This document shows, piece by piece, positions 54,401 through 64,000 of a DNA stretch of 64,000 nt. The notes beneath the pieces are model-generated. The model saw nothing but the letters and a program-made list of their open reading frames with translations, made no database searches and was not told the DNA's origin. The first letter of the stretch is position 1. Each line of letters starts with the position of its first letter. Position numbers and translations under genes: made by a program. Source of the stretch: Spongilla lacustris (Eukaryota > Porifera > Demospongiae > Spongillida > Spongillidae). The stretch lies in NCBI GenBank assembly GCA_949361645.1, contig OX442432.1, positions 3,440,598-3,504,597 on the forward strand. The letters are read 5' to 3'.

Positions 54401-57109
54401 TCAATGCTATACAAACTGTGAAGCTATATGCTCATTGCTTTACATGCAGTGAAACTTTAAGCTCATTCCTATACATGGTGTGAAGCTTTGCGCTCATTGT
54501 TATACATGGAGTGAAGCTTTATGCTCATTGCTATACATGGAGTGAAGTTTTATGCTCAATGCTTCACAAAGAGTGAAGCCATACACTCATTGCTATACAA
54601 GGAGTGAAGCAATATGTTCATTGCTGTACATGGAGTGAAGCATTATGCTCATTTCTATACATGGAATGAAGCTTTATGCTCATTGCTATACAAGAAGTGA
54701 AGCTATGTGCTCATTGCTATCCTTGGAGGTTAGCATTTTTTCATTGTTACACATGGGGTGAGGGTTTATGCACATTCATTTTCATGGAGTGAAAATTTAT
54801 GCTCATTGCTATACCTGGTGTGAAGCGTAATGCTCGGAGTGAAGCCTCATGCTCAATGCTATACATGGAGTGATGCGTTATGCTTACACCTATACATGGA
54901 GTGAAGCATTATGGTTAACGCTATACAAGGGGGTAAGCTTTATGCTCATTGCTATACATTGATCGAAACTTTATGTTCAATGTTATACAAGGACTGAAGC
55001 TATATGCTCATTGCTATACATGGAGTGAAGCGTTATGCCCATACCTATACATGGAGTTACGTTTTATGCGGAATGCTATACAAGGGGGAAAGTTTATGCT
55101 CATTGGTTTACATGGATTGAAGCTTTAAGCTCATTGTTATGCTTGAATTGAAGCTTTATGCTCATTTTATACATTGTGTAAGCCTTTATGCTCATTGTTA
55201 TACATGGAGTGAAGCTTTATGCTCATTGCTACACATGGAGTGATGCTTTACGCTTTATCCTGTACATGGAGTGAAGCCTTGTGCTCATTGCTATAAATGG
55301 AGTGACGTAATATGCTCATTGCTATACATGGAGTGAAGCTTTATGCTCATTTCTATACATGAAGTGAAGCTTTGTGCACATTGCTATACATTGATTGAAG
55401 CGTTATGCTCATTGCGAAACATGGAGTGAAGCTTTATGCTCTATGCTATACAAGGAGTGAAGCTATATGCTCATTGCTATACATCGAGCTAAGCTTTATA
55501 CATGAAATGACGCATCATGCTCATTGCTATACATGGAGTGAAGCTTTATGCTCAATGCCATACAAGGAGTGAAGCTATATGCTCATTGCTATACATGGAG
55601 GGAAAGCTTTAAGCTCAATACTACACATGGAATGAAGCTTTATGCTCAATGCTATACAAGGAGTGAAGCTATATGCTCATTGCTATTCATGGAGTGAAGC
55701 TTCATGCTCATTACTATATACGGAGTGAAGTTTGATGCTCATTCCTATACATGAATTGATGCTTTATGCTCATTGCCATACATGGAGTGAAGCTTTATGC
55801 CCATTGCGAAACTTGGAGTAAAGATTTATTCTCTATGCTATACAAGGTGTGAAGCTATGTGCTCATTGCTATACATTGAGTGAAGCTTTATGCTCATTGC
55901 TAAACATGAAGTGAAAGGTTATGCACATTGTTATACATGGAGTGAAGCTTTAAACTCAATGCTATACAAGAAGTGAAGCTATATGCTCATTGTTATACAT
56001 GTAGTGAAGCTTTATACTCATTACTATACACGGAGTGAAGCTTTATGCCCATTGCTATAATTGGAGTGAAGCTTTATCTCATAGTTACACATGGAGTGAG
56101 GCTTTATGCTCTTTATTTACATGGAGTGAAAATATATGCTCATTGCTATACCTGGTGTGAAGCGTATTGCTCGGAGTGTACCTTTATGCTCATTGCTATA
56201 CAAGAAGTGAAGTTTTATGCTCATTGCTACTCATGGAGTGAAGCTTTATGCCCATGGCTATACATGGAGTTAGTACACATGGAGTGAAGCTATATGCACG
56301 TTGCTTTACATGGAGTGAAGCTTCTTGCTCAATGGTATACATGGAGTGATGCTTTATGCCCATACCTCTACATGGAGTGAAGCTTTATACTCAATGCTAC
56401 ACAAAGGGGAAAGTTTATGCTCATAGCTATGCATGGATTGAAGCTTTATGCTCAATGTTATTCATTGAATTGAATTATTGACATGTAGTGAAAATTAATG
56501 CCCATTACTATACCTGGTGTGAAGTGTAATGCTCGGAGTGAAACTTTATGATCATTACCATACATTGAATGAAGTTATATGCGCATTGCTATACATAGAG
56601 TGAAGCATTATGCCAACTGCAATACATAAAGTGATGCTTTATGCTCATACCTATACATGTAGTGAAGCTTTATGCTCAATGCTATACAATGAGGAAAGTT
56701 TATGCACATTGCTATACATGGAGTGAAGCTATATGCTCTATCCTATACATGGAGTGAAGCTTTGTGCTCTTTGCTATAAATGGAGTCAAGTAATATGCTC
56801 TATGCTATACAAGGAGTGAAGCTATATGCTCATTGCTATACATCGAGTGAAGCTTAGTACATGAAATGAAGCGTCATGCTCATTGCTATACATGGAGTGA
56901 AGCTTTATACTCAATACGATACAAGGAGTGAAGCTATATGCTCATTGCTATACATGGAGTGAAGCTTTATACTCAATACTACACATGGAATGAAGCTTTA
57001 TGCTCAATGCTATACAAGGAGTGATGCTTTATGCTCACTGCTATACATGAATTGAAGCTTTATGCTCATTGCGAAACATGGAGTAAAGATTTATTGTCAA
57101 TGCTATACA

Positions 57110-58640
57110 AGGAGTGAAGCAATATGCTCATTGTGACACATCGAGTGAAGCTTTATGCTCATTGCTATACATGAAATGAAGCGTCATGCTCATTGCTATA
57201 CATGGAGTGATGCTTTATGCTCATCACTATACATGGAGTGAAGCTTCATGTTTAATGCAATACAAAGAGTGAAGTATTATGCTCATTGCTATACATGGGG
57301 TGAAGTTTTATGGTCATTCCTTTGGGCTTATTGTTATACATTGAGTGAAGCTTTATGCTCATTGCTATACATGGATTGAAGTTTTACGCTCATTGTTGTA
57401 TATGAATTGACGCATTATGCTCATTGCTATACATGGTGTAAAGCTTCATGCTCAATATTACACATGAATTGAAGCTTTATGCTCATTGCGAAACATTGAG
57501 TAAAGCTTTATTCTCTATGCTATACAAGGAGTGAAGCAATATGCTCATTGCGACACATCGAGTGAAGCTTTATGCTCATTGCTATACATGAAATGAAGCG
57601 TCATGCTCATTGCTAAACATGGAGTGATGCTTTATGCTCATTACTATACATGGAGTGAAGCTTCATGTTTAATGCAATACAAAGAGTGAAGTATTATGCT
57701 CATTGCTATACATGGGGTGAAGTTTTATGGTCATTCCTATACATGGAGTGAAGCTTTGCACTTATGGTTATACATTGAGTGATGCTTTATGCTCATTGCT
57801 ATACATGGATTGAAGCTTTACGCTCATTGTTGTACATGAATTGACGCATTATGCTCATTGCTATACATGGTGTAAAGCTTCATGCTCAATATTATACATG
57901 GATTGAAGCTTTATGCTCATTGCTACAAATGGAGTGAAGCTTTACGCTCAATCCAATACTTGGAGTGAGGCTTTGTGCTCATTGCTATAAATGGAGTGAA
58001 ACTATATGCTCAATGCTATTCATGGAGTGAAGCTTAATGCTCAGTCCTATACATGAAGTGAAGCTTTGTGCTCATTGCTATACATGGAGTGAAGCTTTAT
58101 GCTCATTGCGAAACATGGAGTGAAGCTTTATTCTCTATGCTATACAAGGAGTAAAGCAATATGCTCATTGCTACACATCGAGAGAAGCTTTATGCTCATT
58201 GATATGCATGAAATGAAACGTCATGCTCATTGCTATACATGGAGTGATGCTTTATGCTCATTACTATACATGGAGTGAAGCTTCATGTTTAATGCAATAC
58301 AAAAAGTGAAGTATTATGCTCTTTGCTATACATGGGGTGAAGTTTTATGGTCATTCCTATACATGGAGTGAAGCTTTGCGCTCATTTTTATACATTGAAT
58401 GAAGCTTTATGCTCATTGCTATACATGGATTGAAGCTTTACGCTCATTGTTGTACATGAATTGACGCATTATGCTCATTGCTATACATGGTGTAAAGCTT
58501 CATGCTCAATATTATACATGGATTGAAGCTTTATGCTCATTGCTACGCATGGAGTGAAGCTTTACGTTCAATCCAATACATGGAGTGAGACTTTGTGCTC
58601 ATTGCTATGAATGGAGTGAAACTATATGCTCTTTATTATA
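57110..58640 (+). repeat. Higher-order block of about 620 bp in the 31-bp array
   Basis: CATGTTTAATGCAATAC begins at 57,248, 57,664 and 58,284. The second spacing, 620 bp, is 20 x 31. The first, 416 bp, is a shortened copy with a visible internal loss at GGTCATTCCTTTGGGC (about 57,312-57,328). Shared landmarks around each are CACATCGAG, AATGAAGCGTC or AATGAAACGTC, CATGGGGTGAAG and TTGACGCATTATGC. The array runs into the gap in this phase. Confidence 0.85.
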
Positions 58641-58670
58641 CATGGAGTGAAGCTTCATAATCATTGCTAC

Positions 58671-58870
58671 NNNNNNNNNNNNNNNNNNNNNNNNNNNNNN
58701 NNNNNNNNNNNNNNNNNNNNNNNNNNNNNNNNNNNNNNNNNNNNNNNNNNNNNNNNNNNNNNNNNNNNNNNNNNNNNNNNNNNNNNNNNNNNNNNNNNNN
58801 NNNNNNNNNNNNNNNNNNNNNNNNNNNNNNNNNNNNNNNNNNNNNNNNNNNNNNNNNNNNNNNNNNNNNN
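58671..58870. other. Assembly gap of exactly 200 N
   Basis: The 200 Ns have 31-bp minisatellite on both sides. A round 200 is a scaffolding placeholder, so the real distance is unknown. The two apparent open frames that cross it, one on each strand, are artefacts of the Ns. Confidence 0.99.
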
Positions 58871-61800
58871 TTACTATACATGGAGTGAAGTTTTATGTTT
58901 AATGCGATACAAAGAGTGAAGTATTATGCTCTTTGCTTTATACATGGGGTGAAGTTTTTATGGTTCATTCCTATACATGGTCTGAAGCATGCGCTCATTG
59001 TTATACATGAAGTGACGCTTTATGCTCATTGCTATATATGGAGTGAAGCTGTATGCTCAATGCCATGCAAGGAGTGAAGCTATATGCTCATTGCTATACG
59101 TGGAGTTAAGCTCTATGCTCAATGCTATACAAGAAGTGAAGCTATTTCCGCATTGCTATACATCGAGTGAAGCTTTATGCTCATTGCTAAAAATGAAATG
59201 AAGTTGTTATGCTCATTCCTATACATGGAGTGAATTTTTAATGCTCAATGCTATACAAGGAGTGAAGCTATATGCTCAGTGCCATACATGGAGTGATGCT
59301 TTATGCTCATTACTATACATGGAGTGAAGCTTTATGTTTAATGCGATACAAAGAGTGAAGTATTATGCTCTTTGCTATATACATGGGGTGAAGTTTTATG
59401 GTCATTCCTATACATGGAGTGAAGCATTGCGCTCATTGATTATACATGAAGTGGAAGCTTTATGCTCATTGCTATACATGGAGTGAAGCTGTATGCTCAA
59501 TGCTACACAAGGAGTGAAGCTATATGCTCATTGCTATACAAGGAGTGAAGCTATGTGTTCATTGCTGTACATTGAGTTAAGCATTATGCTCATTTCTATA
59601 CATGGAGTGAAGCTTTAGGCTCATGCTATACAAGGAGTGAAGCTACATGCTCATTGCTATACATGTAGTGAAACTTAGAGCTAATTACTATACACTGAGT
59701 AAAGCTTTATGCCCATCGCTATAGTTGGAGTGAAGCTATTTCTCATTGTTTCACATGGAGCGGTGAGGCTTTTTGTTCATTCATTTATATGGAGTGAAAA
59801 CTTATGCTCGAGCTCATTGCTATAACCTGGTATTGAAGTGTAGTGCTTATTGCTACACATTTTGTGAAGCTCTATGTTCATGCCTATACATGGAGTGAAG
59901 CATTATGCCCATTGCTATACTTGGAGTGGATACACATGGAGTGAAGCTATATGCTCATTGCTATACATGGAGTGAAGCTTGATGCTCATTGTCATACATG
60001 GAGTGAAGCTTTATGCGCATTGCTATACATGGAGTGGATATACATGGAGTGAAGCTATAAGGCTCGTTGGTTGAAATGGAGTGAAACTTCATACTCATTG
60101 CTATACATGGAGTGATGCTTTATGATCATACCTATACATCGAGTGAAGCTTTATCTCAATGCTATTCAAGGGGGAAAGCTTTATGCTTATTGCTATACAT
60201 CGATTGAAGCTTTACGCTCTTTATTATACATGAATTGACGCATTATGCCTCTATGCTATACATGGTGTAAAGCTTCATGCTCAATATTATACATGAATTG
60301 AAGCTTTACGCTCATTGTCTACGCATGGAGTGAAGCTTTACGCTCAATCCTATACATGGAGTGAGGCTTTGTGCTCATAGCTATAAATGGAGTGAAATTA
60401 TATGCTCTTTACTATACATGGAGTGAAGCTTTATGATCATTGCTACACAAGGAGTGAGGCTATTTATTCGTTGCTTTAAACGGAGTGTAATAATACACTC
60501 ATTGCTATACATGGAGTGAAGCTATATGCTCCATATTATACAAGGAGTGAAGCTATATGCCTCATTGCTCAATTGCTATACATGGAGTGAAGCTTTATGC
60601 TCATACCTATACATGGAATGAAGCTTTATGCTCAATGCTATACAAGGTGGAAAGTTTATGCTCATTGCTTTACATGGATTGAAGCATTATGCTCATTTTT
60701 ATACATGAATAGAAGCTTTATGCTCATTGTTATACATCGTGTACAGCTTTATGCTCATTTATTATACATGGAGTTGAAGCTTTTTGCTCATTGCTTAGCA
60801 TGGAGTGAAGCTTTATGCTCAATCCTATACATGAAGTGAAGCTTTGTGCTCATTGCTATACATGAAAGTGAAGCTTTATACTCAGTGCCATGCAAGGAGT
60901 GAAGCTATATGCTCATTGCTATACGTGGAGTTAAGCTTTATGCTCAATGCTACACAAGAAGTGAAGCTATTTCGTCATTGCTATACATCGAGTGAAGCTT
61001 TATGCTCATTGCTATAAATGAAATGAAGCGTTATGCTCATTTCTATACATGGAGTGAAGCTTTATGCTCAATGCTATGCAAGGAGTGAAGGCTATATGCT
61101 CATTGCTATACATGGAGTGAAGCATTATGCTCATTGCTATACATGAAGTGAAGCTTTATACTCAATGCCATGAAAGGAGTGAAGCTATATGCTCATTGCT
61201 ATATGTGGAGTTAAGCTTTATGCTCAATGCTACACAAGAAGTGAAGCTATTTTCCTCATTGCTATACATGGGAGTGAAGCATAATGCCCATTGCTATACT
61301 TGGAGTGGATACACATGGAGTGAAGCTATATGCTCATTGCCATACATGGAGTGAAGCTTGATGCTCATTGTCATACATGGAGTGAAGCTTTAATGCGCAT
61401 TGCTATACAAGGAGTGGATATACATGGAGTGAAGCTATATGCTCGTTGGTTGAAATGGAGTGAAACTTCATACTCATTGCTATACATGGAGTGATGCTTT
61501 ATGATCATACCTATACATCGAGTGAAGCTTTATCTCAATGCTATTCAAGGGGGAAAGCTTTATGCTTATTGCTATACATCGATTGAAGCTTTACGCTCTT
61601 TATTATACATGAATTGACGCATTATGCTCTATGCTATACATGGTGTAAAGCTTCATGCTCAATATTATACATGAATTGAAGCTTTACGCTCATTGCTACG
61701 CATGGAGTGAAGCTTTACGCTCAATCCTATACATGGAGTGAGGCTTTGTGCTCATAGCTATAAATGGAGTGAAATTATATGCTCATTGCTATACATGGAG

Positions 61801-64000
61801 TGAAGCTATATGCTCCATATTATACAAGGACTGAAGCTATATGCTCATTGCTCATTGCCATACATGGAGTGAAGCTTTATGCTCATACCTATACATGGAA
61901 TGAAGCTTTATGCTCAATGCTATACAAGGTGGAAAGTTTATGCTCATTGCTTTACATGGATTGAAGCATTATGCTCATTTTTATACATGAATAGAAGCTT
62001 TATGCTCATTGTTATACATCGTGTACAGCTTTATGCTCATTATTATACATGGAGTGAAGCTTTTTGCTCATTGCTTAGCATGGAGTGAAGCTTTATGCTC
62101 AATCCTATACATGAAGTGAAGCTTTGTGCTCATTGCTATACATGAAGTGAAGCTATATGCTCATTGCTATACGTGGAGTTAAGCTTTATGCTCAATGCTA
62201 CACAAGAAGTGAAGCTATTTCCTCATTGCTATACATCGAGTGAAGCTTTATGCTCTTTGCTATAAATGAAATGAAGCGTTATGCTCATTTCTATACATGG
62301 AGTGAAGCTTTATACTCAATGCCATGCAAGGAGTGAAGCTATATGCTCATTGCTATACGTGGAGTTAAGCTTTATGCTCAATGCTATACAAGAGGTGAAG
62401 CTATTTCCTCATTGCTATACATCGAGTGAAGCTTTATGCTCATTGCTATAAATGAAATGAAGCGTTATGCTCATTTCTATACATGGAGTGAAGCTTTATG
62501 CTCAATGCTATGCAAGGAGTGAAGCTATATGCGCATTGCTATACATGGAGTGATGCTTTATGCTCATTACTGTACATGGAGTGAAGCTTTATGTTTAATG
62601 CGATACAAAGAGTGAAGTATTATGCTCTTTGCTATACATGGGGTGAAGTTTTATGGTCATTCCTATACATGGAGTGATGCTTTGCGCTCATTGTTATACA
62701 TGAAGTGAAGCTTTATGCTCATTGCTATAAATGGAGTGAAGCTGTATGCTCAATGCTACACAAGAAGTGAAGCTATATGCTCAATGCTATACAGTGAGTG
62801 AAGCTATATGTTCATTGCTGTACATTGAGTTAAGCATTATGCTCATTTCTATACATGGAGTGAAGCTTTATGCTAGCGTTATTATAGCGTTATTCTCATT
62901 ACTATACATGGAGTGAAGCTTTAGGCTCGATGCTATACAAGGAGTGAAGCTACATGCTCATTGCTATACATGTAATGAAGCTTTAAGCTAATTACTATAC
63001 ACGGAGTAAAGCTTTATGCCCATCGCTATAGTTGGAGTGAAGCTTTTTCTCATTGTTTCACATGGAGCGGTGAGGCGTTATGTTCATTCATTTATATGGA
63101 GTGAAAACTTATGCTCGAGCTCATTGCTACACCTAGTATGTAGTGTAGTGCTTATTGCTACACATTTAGTGAAGCTCTATGCTCATGCTATACATGGAGT
63201 GAAGCATTATGATCATTGCTATACATGGAGTGACGCTTTATGCCCATTGCTATACTTGGAGTGAAGCTTTATGCTCAATGCTTTACATGGAGTGGAATAC
63301 TCATGCTCAATGCTACACATGGAGTGATGCTTAATGCTCATACCTATACATCGGGTGAAGCTTTATGCTCAATGCTTTACAAGGGGGAAAGGTATATGCT
63401 CATTGCTAAACAAGGATAGAAGCTTTATGCTCATTGTTATACATGGAGCGAATCTTTATGCTCATTTCTATCCATGGAATGAAGCTTTATGCTCATAGCG
63501 ATACATGGAGTGAAGCTTTATGCTCATTGCTACGCATGGAGTGAAGCTTTACGCTCAATCATATACACGGAGAGAAGCTTTGTGCTCATTGCTATAAATG
63601 GAGCTAAGTTTTATGCTCATTACTATACATCGAGTGAGGCTTCATGATCATTGCTACAAAAGGAGTGAGGCTGTTTGCTCGTTGCTTTAAACGGAGCGAA
63701 GCAGTACACTCATTGCTATACATGGAGTGAAGCTATATGACTAATATTATACAAGGTGTGAAGCTATATGCTCATCGGTATACATGGTGTAAAGCTTTAT
63801 GCTCATTATAATACATGGAGTGAAGCTTTATGCTCAATGCTACGCATGGAGTGAAGCTATACGGTCTATGCTATACTTGGAGTGAAGCTTCGTGCTCTTT
63901 GCTATACAAGGAGTGAAGCGATATGTCCATCGCTTTACATGGAATGAAGCATTATGCTCTTTGCTATACATGGAGTGAAGCTTTTTTCTCATTCCTATAC
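58871..64000 (+). repeat. 31-bp minisatellite array after the gap
   Basis: The same 31-bp family continues, about 165 units, to the window edge without a boundary, so it extends to the right. The first 2-3 kb contain many one- or two-base insertions not seen in neighbouring copies (see findings). Variants here resemble those just before the gap (TGTTTAATGC, CATGGGGTGAAG). Others are specific, such as CATGGAGCGGTGAGGC near 59,752 and 63,059, about 3.3 kb apart, and CTCGAGCTCATTGC near 59,807 and 63,113. Nothing gene-like is present. Confidence 0.95.
59900..62460 (+). repeat. About 1.3-1.4-kb tandem duplication
   Basis: TTGGAGTGGATACAC lies at 59,921 and 61,300 (1,379 bp apart), and CTATATGCTCCATATT at 60,522 and 61,806 (1,284 bp apart). 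The change of about 95 bp is close to three 31-bp units, an insertion or loss near 60,430-60,520, where ACAAGGAGTGAGGC and TTTAAACGGAGTG are present only in the first copy. The first copy holds extra single bases relative to the second. Confidence 0.82.

Larger units (their letters stand above)
37761..58670 (+). repeat. 31-bp minisatellite array before the gap
   Basis: Head-to-tail 31-bp units run for about 670 copies. A representative unit is 39,432-39,462, with 12 of 31 bases G or C. Constant parts are GGAGTGAAGC and ATGCTCATTGCTATAC. Most units hold AAGCTT, replaced in a common class by AAGCTA. Variants are linked across neighbours: units with CAATGC tend to precede CAAGGAGTG and then GAAGCTATATG (near 39,660 and 39,755). 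Fused or partial units occur, for example GAGTTGATACACATGGAG (38,434 and 39,913), which recurs at higher-order spacing. No gene, promoter or RNA is visible, and the unit is unrelated to the 179-bp monomer as far as I can see. Confidence 0.97.

Noticed and set aside
58626..58919. Frames crossing the N gap on both strands
   Set aside because: They are created by translating Ns as an unknown residue.
37761..64000. CRISPR array, because the repeat length is near 31 bp
   Set aside because: Units abut directly with no spacers, vary among themselves and run for over 800 copies; no cas genes are present and the context is eukaryotic satellite.
1..64000. Telomeric repeats, tRNA or rRNA genes, promoters and terminators
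   Set aside because: No telomere hexamer runs, tRNA box pairs or rRNA-like segments were seen. AT-rich TATA-like strings occur in every monomer and carry no promoter information.

Overview
The window is almost entirely tandem-repeat DNA from a eukaryotic nucleus and holds no gene I can support. The organism cannot be named. The scale of the arrays (about 38 kb of a 179-bp AT-rich satellite, then about 26 kb of an unrelated 31-bp minisatellite), the exact 200-N scaffold gap and a retroposon-like insert with an (ATA)n tail fit an animal chromosome-scale assembly. They do not fit a bacterium, virus or organelle.

Layout: (1) 1-31,292, 179-bp monomers head to tail on the + strand, about 25% GC by hand count of one monomer. 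One 193-bp foreign insert sits at 10,145-10,337 between 6-bp copies of its target site. (2) At 31,285-31,292 the array flips orientation at an 8-bp microhomology. (3) 31,293 to about 37,760, the same monomer family on the - strand, increasingly divergent toward its outer edge. (4) At about 37,760 an abrupt switch to a 31-bp repeat, which runs to 64,000 and is interrupted by 200 Ns at 58,671-58,870. Sequence just after the gap carries many single-base insertions that look like uncorrected assembly error.

Both arrays have nested higher-order structure, traced here through shared rare variants. In the 179-bp array I see tandem blocks of 2, 6, 7 and 11 monomers (spacings 358, 1,074, 1,253 and 1,967 bp), and a multi-kb block present in at least three copies (starting near 1.7, 10.9 and 18.7 kb). 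The inverted arm has its own 7-monomer block (1,250 bp). In the 31-bp array there is a block of about 3.70 kb in three successive copies, plus smaller blocks of 148, 620 and about 1,284-1,379 bp.

No genes act together here. If the window has a function it is structural: a monomer of near-nucleosomal length with two overlapping dyad symmetries makes the 179-bp array a reasonable candidate for centromeric or pericentromeric satellite. That is inference; nothing in the sequence proves it. Short open frames in both arrays are by-products of repeat phase.
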